Source of the DNA: Anaerolineae bacterium
GTDB taxonomy: Bacteria; Chloroflexota; Anaerolineae; Aggregatilineales; UBA2796
DNA: 64,000 bases
Direction of reading: 5' to 3'
Assembly (NCBI GenBank): GCA_019637615.1
Contig: JAHBVJ010000001.1
Coordinates: 248,001-312,000 of the forward strand
Numbering within the stretch: the first letter of the stretch is position 1; each line of letters starts with the position of its first letter. The position numbers and the translations under genes are program-made. Below, piece after piece: positions 39,580-48,968 of the stretch. The notes under the pieces are model-generated. The model saw only the letters and a program-made list of their open reading frames with translations, searched no databases and was not told the origin of the DNA.

Positions 39580-40551
39580 ATGACCGTTGACAACACCCTC
39601 CCAACGACATCGACAACGACTGCTGCCGACTCCGACGTGAAAGCCACGCGCGAACAAATCTTGAAGTTGAACAGCGAGATGGTCGTCCCATCCCGTTCTC
39701 TGTTGCAATCTGCGATCCGCTATATTCTGCGTGATCCGCTGACCATCGGCGGCTTAATCGTATTGATCGTGATGACTCTGATGTGTGCCTTCGCCCCCCC
39801 GATCATCGAGCGCACGTTGGGCGTTGATGCCTACAAAACCAACGTTCCGCGCCGCTACAAAGCCCCCGGCAATGGCAACAACATCCTCGGCACCGACGAA
39901 TTGGGGCGCGATCAACTGCTGCGGCTGCTGTACGGCGGGCGCGTCTCACTGTCAGTCGCGTTCGGTGCGAGCATTCTCTCGCTGACCATCGGCGTGATCT
40001 TAGGGCTGGTCGCAGGGTTCTACGGTGGCTGGATCGATGATGTGATCAACTGGTTCCTGACCACCTTATCTTCGATACCAACCATCTTTCTCTTAATTCT
40101 GGTGGCGGTGATTTTCACACCGTCACCAGAGTCGCTGGTCTTGCTGCTAGGTGCGCTCGGCTGGATTCAAACGTGCCGCCTCGTGCGCGCTGAAGTCTTG
40201 TCGCTGAAGGAACGCGAATTCATCGTCGCCGCGCGCTCCATCGGTGCGCCCACCTTCAACATGCTAGTGACGCATTTCCTGCCCAATCTCGTCTCCCTGA
40301 TCGTGGTGACGTTGACCATCGGCGCGGGTACATGGATTCTAGTGGAAAGCGGTCTCAGCTATCTCGGCTTAGGCATCCGCGCACCGGTACCGTCATGGGG
40401 CAATATGCTGACCTCTGCTCGCAGCTACTTCACGACCGGACCGCATCTGGTAATCTGGCCCGGAATCCTAATCGTGATTACGGTGCTGTGTTTCTACGTA
40501 GTCGGTGACGGTCTGCGCGACGCCTTCGATCCGCGTACCCGCAAACGCTAG
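39580..40551 (+). CDS. Peptide/nickel-type ABC transporter permease, DppC-like
   Basis: 323 residues. A cytoplasmic arm of about 50 residues precedes the first helix (P-L-T-I-G-G-L-I-V-L-I-V-M). Then come the DppC marks L-G-T-D-E-L-G-R-D-Q-L-L-R-L-L-Y-G-G-R-V-S-L near residue 104 and the coupling loop L-K-E-R-E-F-I-V-A-A-R-S-I-G-A. It forms the heterodimeric channel with the upstream DppB-like protein. GGAG of its ribosome site overlaps the end of that gene. A hairpin follows the stop, so the operon ends here without ATPase genes. Confidence 0.92.
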   Translation: MTVDNTLPTTSTTTAADSDVKATREQILKLNSEMVVPSRSLLQSAIRYILRDPLTIGGLIVLIVMTLMCAFAPPIIERTLGVDAYKTNVPRRYKAPGNGNNILGTDELGRDQLLRLLYGGRVSLSVAFGASILSLTIGVILGLVAGFYGGWIDDVINWFLTTLSSIPTIFLLILVAVIFTPSPESLVLLLGALGWIQTCRLVRAEVLSLKEREFIVAARSIGAPTFNMLVTHFLPNLVSLIVVTLTIGAGTWILVESGLSYLGLGIRAPVPSWGNMLTSARSYFTTGPHLVIWPGILIVITVLCFYVVGDGLRDAFDPRTRKR

Positions 40552-40565
40552 AGTAGATTCCTACT

Positions 40566-40604
40566 GCTGAGATCAGTCTACGTCTTATCCCGGCTGATCT
40601 CAGC
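40566..40604. terminator. Terminator between the permease pair and the sugar transferase
   Basis: GCTGAGATCAG (40566-40576) pairs perfectly with CTGATCTCAGC (40594-40604) over a 17-nt loop. The flanking genes converge. Confidence 0.65.
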
Positions 40605-40704
40605 GGCTGATTTTCCTCTCAAGAACTGGCTTTCGGGTGGTGGCAATTCCCTCGCCAAAAAATGGTGAAGAATGTACGGCTAAAATCGCTGCGCTAGAGC
40701 TGCC

Positions 40705-42321
40705 TCAATACGCGTTCGGACTCCGCCGCAGTGCCGTCTGCCACACCGTGCGGATCAAAATCTTGATGTCCAGCCACAACGACCAATTCTCGACGTACCA
40801 CAGGTCGTACTTGATGCGCTCCTCAATCGAGGTATCGCCGCGCAGACCGTTTACCTGCGCCCAACCCGTCATGCCTGCCTTTTCTCGGTGCCGTTCCATG
40901 TAGCGAGGTATTTTCTCGCGGAACTCCTGCACGAAGTGCGTTTGCTCTGGACGCGGGCCGACAAGGCTCATATGCCCGAACAGCACATTGATCAGGTTAG
41001 GCAGTTCATCAAGGTTCGTCGCGCGGATGAATTTGCCGATGCGCGTCACACGCGGATCGCCTTTGACCGTCCAACCGGGGCCTTTTGCCTCGGCGTTCTT
41101 ACGCATACTGCGGAACTTCAACATCGGGAACGGGCGACCATCCAAGCCCGCACGCTCTTGGCTAAAAAACACTGGCCCCGGCGATTCCAGCTTGATCAAG
41201 ATCGCCAGCAGCAGCATCAGCGGCGACAGCATGATCAAACCGCCCGTCGCGCCCACGATATCCAGCCCGCGTTTGAGCGTCAGTTTCCAACCGCGCAGTG
41301 CCACATCCCGCACATTGATCAACGGGATGCCGCCCAATTCGTCCACCGTCATTGTGCCTTGCATGTACGCGAACAGGTCAGGGAATATCTTGACGTTTGC
41401 CTTTCCGCGCTGGCACCATGCCGTGATCTGCATCAAATCGAGTCGCGAAGCTTCCGGCAGCGCGATGATCACCTCGTCCACGCTCAGTTCATCGATCAGG
41501 TTCGGCAAGTCTTCGGGGCGTCCGATCACCGGCACGCCTGCCACGTTGTACGAATCGGTGAATCGTTTATAACTGTCCGTTTTGGGGCGTTTGGGGACGT
41601 TCGGTTGACCCGTCATCTTGCTCAAGCGTTGATCGCCATTGTCCGTCATGTTCGCTTCAGCCGCCAGCACTGAGGAAGCCGTTGGCACGGGCGCAGCCTC
41701 CAGCACCGTATCGTGGATATTCACCGCTCCCACGATCACGTAGCCAAGCTGTGGATTGAATTGAATCTGCTGCACAATCGCCTGTGCGATGTCCGAGTCG
41801 CCCACGATCAGCACGCGGTCACGGGCGGGGCCGAGCACGCGCAGCCATACGACCAGCCAGTGGTGCAGTTCGCGCCCGATCATGACGAACACGATCGTGA
41901 GTAGCCACACGTACAAAATCATCTGGCGCGGGTAATCTTGCAAAATGCCCGTGCCCTTCAACAAGATCGTGCTGATGCCGCTCGTCATGACCACGCCCAC
42001 CGACACCGACGCCGCCACGTTATACAGCAGATCAATCCGGCTGACTGCCCGTTTCTGGTGATACAGACGGTTGAGGAAGAAAAGGATCAGCAGCGTGGAT
42101 GCATGGATCAGAAATAGCGACAAATACGATTCAAATGGCGGCGGGTCGAGCGGCACGGCAAATAACGGGAATCGCTGGCGTGCCCAATAGCCTGCTGCGA
42201 AGGCACCCGTAATCGCCGCCGCATCGATCAAGAATTGCAGCCCGCGCAGGAAGTCTTGTACTCGCCCCGGCAGCAGCAGCGCGTTCAGAGTGGCTTTTGG
42301 TCTAGCCGCATTTCTTTCCAC
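40705..42321 (-). CDS. Polyprenyl-phosphate sugar-1-phosphate transferase (exopolysaccharide initiator)
   Basis: About 538 residues from a GTG at 42321, which has GAGGTGG nine bases upstream; the open frame continues to 42417 inside the glycosyltransferase gene. About four N-terminal membrane helices (about 25-140), a CoA-binding-like nucleotide region with long polar insert, then the catalytic PglC/WcaJ-type core: K-R-G-L-D-I-V-G-A-T, P-V-F-F-S-Q-E-R-A-G-L-D-G-R-P-F, K-F-R-S-M-R, and L-D-E-L-P-N-L-I-N-V-L and G-H-M-S-L-V-G-P-R-P-E. It would load the first sugar phosphate on undecaprenyl phosphate at the inner face of the membrane. It overlaps the upstream glycosyltransferase gene by 37 bp. 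Confidence 0.93.
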   Translation of the reverse strand: MERNAARPKATLNALLLPGRVQDFLRGLQFLIDAAAITGAFAAGYWARQRFPLFAVPLDPPPFESYLSLFLIHASTLLILFFLNRLYHQKRAVSRIDLLYNVAASVSVGVVMTSGISTILLKGTGILQDYPRQMILYVWLLTIVFVMIGRELHHWLVVWLRVLGPARDRVLIVGDSDIAQAIVQQIQFNPQLGYVIVGAVNIHDTVLEAAPVPTASSVLAAEANMTDNGDQRLSKMTGQPNVPKRPKTDSYKRFTDSYNVAGVPVIGRPEDLPNLIDELSVDEVIIALPEASRLDLMQITAWCQRGKANVKIFPDLFAYMQGTMTVDELGGIPLINVRDVALRGWKLTLKRGLDIVGATGGLIMLSPLMLLLAILIKLESPGPVFFSQERAGLDGRPFPMLKFRSMRKNAEAKGPGWTVKGDPRVTRIGKFIRATNLDELPNLINVLFGHMSLVGPRPEQTHFVQEFREKIPRYMERHREKAGMTGWAQVNGLRGDTSIEERIKYDLWYVENWSLWLDIKILIRTVWQTALRRSPNAY

Positions 42322-43205
42322 AGTGGCAGCCCACCTCGTAACAGCAACGCCGCCAGCACCGCGAGATGGATCGGGCGCGGCGTGGTCGCAGCATAATGTT
42401 TCCGATAAAACAACCAACTGGCGCGTTCAAACTCGACACGGGTACGCGGATTCATGCGGCTGGCAGCACGTTTGACGTGCAGTACGGTCACATGCGGATA
42501 GTACAGCACCTTCCAGCCTGCCTGCTTGATCCGAAACGCCCAATCGATATCCTCGCCATACATCCAGAATAACTCATCCAGCAAGCCCGCCCGCTGGATG
42601 GCCTCGCGGCGTACCATCATGAACGCGCCCACGACGCAGTCAACCTCGGTCTCGATATGCTCATCGAGATAGGTCATATTGTACCGTCCAAAGAGGCGGC
42701 TGTGCGGGAACAGCTTGCTTAGGCCAAGCACGCGCCAGAACATCACCTCTGGCGTCGGGAAACTGCGTCGGCATGCCAGATCGAGATTACCGTCCAACAT
42801 CACGAGGCGCGGTCCCGCGATCCCGATGCTCGGCTCGGCATCCATTCGATCTATCATCGTTCGCAGCCCGTCCGGCGGCACTTCGGTATCGGGGTTGAGC
42901 AGCAGCGCATAACGCGGCATAGGTTCGCTCGATTGCTTGCTCGCCGTGCCTTTGTCCGCAAAGCCCAACATCCGCAGCCCGATATTGTTGGCTTGCGAAA
43001 ACCCACCGTTGATCGGATTCGCCACTGCTTCGACCTGCGGGAACTCGGCGCGCACCATATCGAGGCTGCCGTCGTTGCTGGCGTTGTCCACCACGATCAC
43101 GCGTCGTGTTACGTTAGGGTCGCCCGCCGCCAGTGATTTCAAGCACTCACGCAGCAGGTCGCGTGTATTCCAATTGACGATGACAATGCCAAGATCGAGT
43201 TGCAT
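42285..43205 (-). CDS. Family 2 glycosyltransferase (rhamnosyltransferase-like)
   Basis: 306 residues of a GT-A enzyme. It shows I-V-N-W-N-T-R-D-L-L at the start, V-V-D-N-A-S-N-D-G-S near residue 37, N-G-G-F-S-Q-A-N-N-I-G-L near 62, L-L-N-P-D-T-E-V (metal-binding D-x-D-like), and G-A-F-M-M-V-R-R-E-A with L-D-E-L-F-W-M-Y-G-E-D-I-D-W (catalytic E-D). This set is typical of WbbL-type enzymes that add rhamnose or related sugars to lipid-linked glycans. The sugar is not certain. It is the first gene of a two-gene surface-polysaccharide unit with the sugar transferase. Confidence 0.93.
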   Translation of the reverse strand: MQLDLGIVIVNWNTRDLLRECLKSLAAGDPNVTRRVIVVDNASNDGSLDMVRAEFPQVEAVANPINGGFSQANNIGLRMLGFADKGTASKQSSEPMPRYALLLNPDTEVPPDGLRTMIDRMDAEPSIGIAGPRLVMLDGNLDLACRRSFPTPEVMFWRVLGLSKLFPHSRLFGRYNMTYLDEHIETEVDCVVGAFMMVRREAIQRAGLLDELFWMYGEDIDWAFRIKQAGWKVLYYPHVTVLHVKRAASRMNPRTRVEFERASWLFYRKHYAATTPRPIHLAVLAALLLRGGLPLWKEMRLDQKPL

Positions 43206-43677
43206 AAGGTTCCCATCTACCGACTCGGCTGGTCAGTATAGCGCAAGGCACGCCAACCGTGAAGAGTCGTAGGGCAGTAGGTCATGGATCAGCGCAAGGA
43301 TGTGTCACTGGCATACATTTGCGACTGGCGGAAACTCGTGACTACATGATACATTATGGTATCTACGCGTGACGTGGTTTGTTTTGGGTTATAACCAACT
43401 TGACCAGAATCGTTGTTCAACAGGAGCCTATTTTTCGGCATACAATCGTTTGAAAGACGCTTGTTCGGAAAAGTTATAAAACCCAAACTTTAGCAAGATC
43501 GGTGGGTAAGTCAAGCTCTGCGGAAAATTGCCAATTTACCAAGTAATCATCGGGAAAAGCAGCTCTTTACATTTTCTGGTAAAATCTTAACCAAATCCCC
43601 GACCCGTCGATCTGTGAAAGGGTGGGATAGTTCCAAAATTCAACTGTTTTCCAACCATAAAGTAACCCGGAAAACAC

Positions 43678-43706
43678 TTGAAAATTGATTAAGCTTATGC
43701 TAAATT
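43678..43706 (+). promoter_or_regulatory. Promoter of the nrdR-nrdJ unit
   Basis: TTGAAA (43678-43683), a 17-base spacer and TAAATT (43701-43706). Transcription would start near 43713, just ahead of the NrdR boxes. The 43206-43677 stretch to the left is AT-rich and holds no gene I can support. Confidence 0.55.
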
Positions 43707-43719
43707 GAATATCCAGTCA

Positions 43720-43765
43720 GCGCCATATGTAGCGTCGTTAGCAGCGATACCCCCATATATAGTGC
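43720..43765 (+). promoter_or_regulatory. Two NrdR-box-like sites
   Basis: GCGCCATATGTAGCGT (43720-43735) and CCCCCATATATAGTGC (43750-43765) match the NrdR box consensus A-C-A-C-w-A-T-A-T-A-T-w-G-T-G-T in the core and right arm. Their centres are 30 bases apart, about three helical turns, which is normal for NrdR box pairs. They lie downstream of the promoter, so NrdR would repress its own operon. Confidence 0.65.
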
Positions 43766-43839
43766 TACTGGTTGCGGAGTCTGTTGCTTAGGTCGATTCT
43801 TCTCGGTCTAGGTGACTCAAAAGGTGGGGAAGTAACGTC

Positions 43840-44493
43840 ATGCAATGCCCTTACTGCGGCAGTTCAGCGCTCAAGGTGTTGGATACCACTGATACCAAAA
43901 GTGGCATCCGTCGCCGCCGCGAATGCAGCAACTGCGAGCAGCGCTTCACGACGTATGAGCGCCCCCTATCAACCACGCCTGTCCTTATCAAGAGTGATGG
44001 GAACCGCGAAGAGTTTGACCGCGAGAAGCTCAAACGTGGCATATGGAATGCCTGTGCCAAACGACCAATTCCGGCGGCAGAAATCGACAAACTGGCGAAT
44101 CATGTTGAGGCGACTCTGCAATCGATGGGTCGCCCCGAAGTGTCTAGCCGTGTCGTAGGCGATACGGTCGTGGCGGGTCTCAAAGACCTTGACCCGATTG
44201 CCTATATCCGCTATGCCATTGTATATCTGGGCTTGGATAACCTCTTAAGCGTCCGAACGGAAATCGACAAACTGCTGGCGGAACAGCAAGCGGGTCGTAT
44301 TTTAGGTTCGGATGGCGGGGCTTCTAAAAACGAACATCATCCAGAATTCACTGCCGATCAAGAGGATCATCCTCTCAAATTGGAAGTGGACAAGCCACCC
44401 TCTGCCGCCCATAAAGCGAGGAGTGTGGCCCCCAAGGTGACCTCAGCGTCATTGGCTGGATTATCACCCGGGAGTTGTACTCCCAACCTTTAA
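43840..44493 (+). CDS. nrdR: Transcriptional repressor NrdR
   Basis: 217 residues. The N-terminal zinc ribbon is complete: M-Q-C-P-Y-C-G (1-7) and C-S-N-C-E-Q-R-F-T-T-Y-E-R (about 30-42). The ATP-cone follows from V-L-I-K-S-D-G to Y-I-R-Y-A-I-V-Y-L, where the usual Y-x-R-F-A-S-V-Y reads Y-I-R-Y-A-I-V-Y. NrdR senses dATP/ATP and represses ribonucleotide reductase genes by binding pairs of NrdR boxes, and two such sites precede this gene. Most NrdR are about 150-165 residues. Here about 60 extra C-terminal residues, polar and low in structure, are present. nrdJ follows after 124 bp. Confidence 0.95.
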   Translation: MQCPYCGSSALKVLDTTDTKSGIRRRRECSNCEQRFTTYERPLSTTPVLIKSDGNREEFDREKLKRGIWNACAKRPIPAAEIDKLANHVEATLQSMGRPEVSSRVVGDTVVAGLKDLDPIAYIRYAIVYLGLDNLLSVRTEIDKLLAEQQAGRILGSDGGASKNEHHPEFTADQEDHPLKLEVDKPPSAAHKARSVAPKVTSASLAGLSPGSCTPNL

Positions 44494-44552
44494 CGGGGTT
44501 GTGTAGGCCGTCCCCAAACACGCGCCAAAGCAACCACAATCATGCGGGTGGT

Positions 44553-44571
44553 GTGCATTGAATTAATGCAC
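44553..44571 (+). other. Hairpin between nrdR and nrdJ
   Basis: GTGCATT (44553-44559) pairs perfectly with AATGCAC (44565-44571) over five bases. There is no T-run, so it is more likely an mRNA processing or stability element than a terminator. Confidence 0.4.
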
Positions 44572-44617
44572 CCAAGTTACGACAACCTTATTGACCTGTA
44601 CGCAGGAGTAAATTGCC

Positions 44618-47600
44618 ATGCGCAAAGCCAAGGTTAGTTCAACTTTGTCTGGCACCAATTTTATGCCGACAAAGCCGATCCCTGAAGATATCAGGACGCG
44701 CCCCATTAAATTGACGGATAACGCGCGCGTCGTGCTGCAAAAACGTTACGTTCGGCGCGGGGAGGATGGCAAGCCTGCCGAGACCGAGCAAGAAATGTTC
44801 TGGCGCGTCGCTTATCATGTCGCCCTTGCGGAAGCCGAATTCGATGAAGATGTCGAGAAATACGCTCGCCTTTTTTACGAATTACTCACCAACTTAGAAT
44901 TTTTCCCCAACAGTCCGACCTTCACGGGCGCTGGCACACCGCTTGGGCAGTTGGCTGCCTGTTTCGTGCTTGCTATCGACGACGACATGGGGCGCACCGA
45001 AAGTGGCATCTTCCAGACTCTGCGTGATGCAGCGCTGATCCAGCAGACAGGCGGGGGCAATGGCTTTGCGTTCTCGCGTCTGCGTCCCAAGGGCGCTATT
45101 GTCAAGAGCAGTCGCGGCGAAGCAACCGGCCCCGTTGGGTTCCTGCGTGTCTATGATCAAGCCTTCGGTGAGATCGCGCAGGGTGGCTGTTTGCTGCCTG
45201 ATACGCTTGTCTTCACCGATCAGGGCTTGCTGCGCCTTGACGAGATCGTGCGTCACACCGAACGCGGTTGGCAGTCGCATCACCTCACCGTGGCGACGGA
45301 TGAAGGCGTCCGGCGTTCCACCAATGCCTATAACAACGGTGTCGTGCCAGTCCTAAAGATCATTACGGACGCGGGTATCGAACTCACGGGTACGCCCAAT
45401 CACAAAGTGAAAACGAATCGTGGCTGGCAGCAGTTCGATCAGTTGGAGCAAAGCGACACGATCCTCGTTCAGTTGCGCGGCTTCATCCATGCCAATCCTG
45501 AGCAGACGCTGAAAACTGATCAGGGCGCGACACTGTTCAACGCCGAAACAGCCTACCAACTTGGCTATTTCATGGGTGGTGGCAGCCTTGATCCACAAAC
45601 GCGGCAGTTATTCAGTAAGAACGCCCTAACAGATGCACAGGGTTGTGCGCTCACTGCTATCCCGCGTATTGTTCGGCAAAGTCCCGTTCATGTCATCAAG
45701 GCTTTCTTGAAGGGTCTCCACAAGGCGGCGGCTAATTCGTCCGTCTATGCCCAAGTAGTGCTGCAATCGCCCCAACTGGCACAGGAAGTCGCCGTATTGT
45801 TGATCGGGTTGGGCTTCCCCGCGTTTGTGGTGCCTCAACCGGAAGGCGTCCTCGTCTCGTTGGAAGCGCCAGTCTTGGAGCAAGTCGGGCTGCCAACTGC
45901 TACTAAAACATCCTATGTCGGACGTGAACGCTATTGGCCCACGCCGTTCGGAGATGCCGACCTCGCTGACTTCGATGGGCGATTCGTCTGGGAAGTCAAA
46001 GTTGCTTCCGTCGCGCCTGCTGGCGAATCGCTGACGCTCGATATCGAGGTCGAAGACAATCATACCTATCTCGCGAACGGCCTCGTGACGCACAACTCAC
46101 GACGCGGCGCAAATATGGCGGTGCTGAAAGTCAGCCACCCCGACATTCGTGATTTCGTCACGTGCAAAAGCAACGAAAGCCAGATCACCAACTTCAACAT
46201 CAGCGTCGGCATGACCGATGAATTCATGCGTGCAGTGGAAGGCGACGAAGATTTCCAACTCGTCAATCCCGTCGATGGCAATGTGTGGGAAACCGTCCGC
46301 GCCCGCGACCTCTTCGATCTGATCGTGCAGCAAGCGCACCACAACGGCGAACCCGGCGTCCTGTTTTTGGATGCCGCCAATCGTGCCAATCCCGTCCCGC
46401 ATTTGTATGAGCTGGAAAGCACGAACCCGTGTGGTGAGCAGTATCTTGGGCCTTTCGAGAATTGTTGCCTTGGTAGTATTAATCTTGCAGAACTCAACAT
46501 AATTGACGGCAAACCCGACTGGGATCACTTCCAGCGTATGATCGAGACCGCTACCCGATTCCTTGATGACGTGGTGAGCGCCAACAGCTATGTGCCCGCC
46601 GTGCCACAGCTTGCACAGGCCGCGCATCGTGTCCGTCGCATCGGCCTCGGCGTGATGGGCTTGGGCGACCTGATGTACAAGATCGGTGTACGCTACGGCA
46701 GCGATGAAGGCCAAGAATTCGCGGGGCAAATTTCCGAATTCCTACGCTATTATGCCATGAAAACGAGTATCGATCTGGCGAAGGAGCGCGGTGCCTTCCC
46801 AGCGATTGAAGGTAGCCTCTACGATCCCGAAAATCTCAAGTGGCAGCCGCCCACACCGCTCAAGCCGTATACGCGCGACTGGGATCGCCCATCGCTGGAC
46901 TGGGAAAAGATCGTCAACCGCATCAAGAAGCACGGTATCCGCAATGGTGCGCAATGCACCGTCGCGCCAACAGGCACGATTGCGACGGTCTCCGGCTGCG
47001 AAGCCTACGGCTGCGAACCTGTCTTTGCGCTGGCTTATATCCGCCACGTGAACGACAAGGGGCAAGACCTTCAACTGCAATACACCAGCCCGTTGCTGCA
47101 AAAAGCGCTCGAAAAGGCTGGTCTGAACTCCGATCAGATCAAGCACATTGTGGAGCAGGTCAATCATGACGGCACCTGCCAGAACATCTCTGATCTGCCG
47201 GAATCGATTCGTCACACCTTCGTGGTCAGCTCGGACATCACCGCCGAAGAGCATATCTATATGCAAGCCGCCATGCAGCGCTTCATCGATAATGCCATCA
47301 GCAAAACTTGCAATTTCCCGGCTGGCGCGACGGCTGAAGATGTCAAGCAAGCCTACATACTCGGCTGGAAGCTCGGCTGCAAGGGCTTAACCGTCTACGT
47401 CACGGGCAGCCGTGATAAAGTCGTGCTGGAAACGCACGCTACTGCTAAGGCAAAAGAAGGCAAGCCAGACGAAGCCCAACCCGCCGTCGTCCAAGCCGCG
47501 CCCGAAATTGCCGTGACCACCGCTCAAGTAACCGTCGAGCCAAAGCATGACGGCGCAGCGCATATGCCGCGTCTGTATCCGACGGAAAACAACAAGCGGG

Positions 47601-48181
47601 AACGTCCACGTCGCTTGGTCGGACAGACTTTCCGCGTCGGCACGCCGCTCGGTGCGACCTATGTCACCGTCAACGAGAACGGCGACGGCAAAGGTCAACC
47701 CTTCGAGGTCTTCATCCACACGGCTAAGGCTGGTTCCGAAACTGCTGCCATCGCGGAAGCCATCGGACGCCTGATCTCGCTGGTGCTGCGCATGAAATCG
47801 CCGCTCGAACCCCGTATGCGTCTCAAGGAGATCATCGATCAGCTAGAGGGCATTGGCGGCGGACGCGCGACCGGCTTCGGCCCTGCCCGTGTACGCAGCC
47901 TGCCAGATGGCGTCTCGCAAGCGCTGCAAGAATACGTCGAAGTGACCGACTCGGTAGAGGTGGAAGTAGTCCCTTCAACGCTGGCCCGCCTCGATCAGCC
48001 CGCCGCGCACACGCACGACAACGGCGCATCGGCTTCCGCGACTCCGCATGTTGCCGAAGCCAAAACGCCCGTCAAAGCTGGCATCATCGTAGGCGATCTC
48101 TGCCCGGAATGCGGTGAAGCCTCCGTTGTCAACGAAGAAGGCTGCCGCAAATGCTATAGCTGCGGCTACTCCGAGTGCTAA
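44618..48181 (+). CDS. nrdJ: Adenosylcobalamin-dependent (class II) ribonucleotide reductase with intein
   Basis: 1187 residues including a 303-residue intein (191-493); the spliced enzyme would be 884 residues. It reduces ribonucleotides to deoxyribonucleotides using B12 radical chemistry. Visible core motifs: N-S-P-T-F-T-G-A-G near residue 104, [22 protein letters not shown] just after the intein, N-P-C-G-E-Q (active-site Cys and Glu) with N-C-C-L-G-S-I-N-L, and [14 protein letters not shown]. The end has a C-P-E-C-G ... [12 protein letters not shown] zinc-ribbon tail, usual in long NrdJ. It sits behind nrdR. A B12 supply gene is not in the window. Confidence 0.96.
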   Translation: MRKAKVSSTLSGTNFMPTKPIPEDIRTRPIKLTDNARVVLQKRYVRRGEDGKPAETEQEMFWRVAYHVALAEAEFDEDVEKYARLFYELLTNLEFFPNSPTFTGAGTPLGQLAACFVLAIDDDMGRTESGIFQTLRDAALIQQTGGGNGFAFSRLRPKGAIVKSSRGEATGPVGFLRVYDQAFGEIAQGGCLLPDTLVFTDQGLLRLDEIVRHTERGWQSHHLTVATDEGVRRSTNAYNNGVVPVLKIITDAGIELTGTPNHKVKTNRGWQQFDQLEQSDTILVQLRGFIHANPEQTLKTDQGATLFNAETAYQLGYFMGGGSLDPQTRQLFSKNALTDAQGCALTAIPRIVRQSPVHVIKAFLKGLHKAAANSSVYAQVVLQSPQLAQEVAVLLIGLGFPAFVVPQPEGVLVSLEAPVLEQVGLPTATKTSYVGRERYWPTPFGDADLADFDGRFVWEVKVASVAPAGESLTLDIEVEDNHTYLANGLVTHNSRRGANMAVLKVSHPDIRDFVTCKSNESQITNFNISVGMTDEFMRAVEGDEDFQLVNPVDGNVWETVRARDLFDLIVQQAHHNGEPGVLFLDAANRANPVPHLYELESTNPCGEQYLGPFENCCLGSINLAELNIIDGKPDWDHFQRMIETATRFLDDVVSANSYVPAVPQLAQAAHRVRRIGLGVMGLGDLMYKIGVRYGSDEGQEFAGQISEFLRYYAMKTSIDLAKERGAFPAIEGSLYDPENLKWQPPTPLKPYTRDWDRPSLDWEKIVNRIKKHGIRNGAQCTVAPTGTIATVSGCEAYGCEPVFALAYIRHVNDKGQDLQLQYTSPLLQKALEKAGLNSDQIKHIVEQVNHDGTCQNISDLPESIRHTFVVSSDITAEEHIYMQAAMQRFIDNAISKTCNFPAGATAEDVKQAYILGWKLGCKGLTVYVTGSRDKVVLETHATAKAKEGKPDEAQPAVVQAAPEIAVTTAQVTVEPKHDGAAHMPRLYPTENNKRERPRRLVGQTFRVGTPLGATYVTVNENGDGKGQPFEVFIHTAKAGSETAAIAEAIGRLISLVLRMKSPLEPRMRLKEIIDQLEGIGGGRATGFGPARVRSLPDGVSQALQEYVEVTDSVEVEVVPSTLARLDQPAAHTHDNGASASATPHVAEAKTPVKAGIIVGDLCPECGEASVVNEEGCRKCYSCGYSEC
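45188..46096 (+). mobile_element. Intein in nrdJ with a decayed LAGLIDADG endonuclease
   Basis: 303 residues inserted after Q-G-G and before S-R-R-G-A-N-M. Block A is [10 protein letters not shown] (Cys 1), block B is G-T-P-N-H-K-V, block F is [10 protein letters not shown], and block G is V-T-H-N followed by Ser. All splicing residues are present, so splicing should work. The middle resembles a DOD endonuclease, but its two catalytic motifs are damaged: L-G-Y-F-M-G-G-G-S in place of L-G-x-x-x-G-D-G, and [10 protein letters not shown] in place of F-L-R-G-L-F-D-A-D-G. It should thus be immobile. Confidence 0.93.
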
Positions 48182-48192
48182 TAACTTCTGCG

Positions 48193-48219
48193 CGGGGGAT
48201 GGTGTTCTGTCATCCCCCG
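48193..48219 (+). terminator. Terminator of nrdJ
   Basis: CGGGGGATG (48193-48201) pairs perfectly with CATCCCCCG (48211-48219) over 9 bases and is followed by TTCTGCCTCCTTT. Confidence 0.75.
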
Positions 48220-48360
48220 TTCTGCCTCCTTTCCCCTTGCTCAAGCAGAAAATCCTCATAAAAAACATAACAAAAATTAGTAACTGCACGGCTCAGTAAT
48301 TTTTCCACTTATATAATGACAACTATCGGCGCAAGGGGATGGAAGGAGGAATTCACCAGT

Positions 48361-48936
48361 ATGAATACAGGTAAACGGATCGTCGCACGTATCGTGCTGC
48401 TGCTGATCGCAGTCGTGTTACTGCTTGCTTCTAATGTGAACACTGCGTCAGCCGATGGAGCCAAGGCCATCCAAGATTGGTCTTTTGGCAGCACACACTC
48501 AGTTCTAACCTCCGGTGTAGCGCTCTACTTGAAGAATTACACCATCGGGAAATGTCTGGTTTACCAGCAGCGCGAGTATGGGATCAATCTCGGTTGGACA
48601 ACGAACTGCCAGCGCAATATCCTGCTCGTGCGTCCACCGGGTCAATCCAGCACAATCCTTCAAGGTGATATGTTCGCCATTTATGTCAATGGCGGCGGTT
48701 ACCTGCGCTACAAATCTCGTGACTACGGCATCAACCTCGTATGGTCATCGACGCCGGTTTATGAGTGGTCAATCACACGGGGTATTGTGCAAGGAGTTTT
48801 ATACCACAACGACCGTTTGGCCTTGCAAAACAGGGTCGCGCGGGACTACATGGTTTACTGCGAGCGCAAATATGGCATCAACCTGCGCTGGATGAACGAT
48901 TGCGATAGCGGTGGCTTAGGGGTCATTATCGACTAG
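48361..48936 (+). CDS. Secreted protein with three YGINLxW repeats
   Basis: 191 residues from ATG 48361, with AGGAGG at 48344-48349. The signal peptide (about 1-32) ends N-T-A-S-A-D. The mature part contains three related units marked R-E-Y-G-I-N-L-G-W, R-D-Y-G-I-N-L-V-W and R-K-Y-G-I-N-L-R-W, spaced by about 45-60 residues, each preceded by a Y/L-x-Y-x or V-Y-x-x strand. Three-fold repeats of this size suggest a beta-trefoil, a fold used for sugar or protein binding. Two cysteines flank the first and last units. I do not recognise the family. A TATAAT at 48312-48317 may be its -10 box. Confidence 0.7.
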   Translation: MNTGKRIVARIVLLLIAVVLLLASNVNTASADGAKAIQDWSFGSTHSVLTSGVALYLKNYTIGKCLVYQQREYGINLGWTTNCQRNILLVRPPGQSSTILQGDMFAIYVNGGGYLRYKSRDYGINLVWSSTPVYEWSITRGIVQGVLYHNDRLALQNRVARDYMVYCERKYGINLRWMNDCDSGGLGVIID

Positions 48937-48968
48937 AGACGAACGAAAGACTATTCCGTCTCCGGTCA

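Noticed and set aside
40888..41673. 261-residue plus-strand frame opposite the sugar transferase
   Set aside because: Composition rich in His and Arg, no family pattern; shadow of a clear gene.
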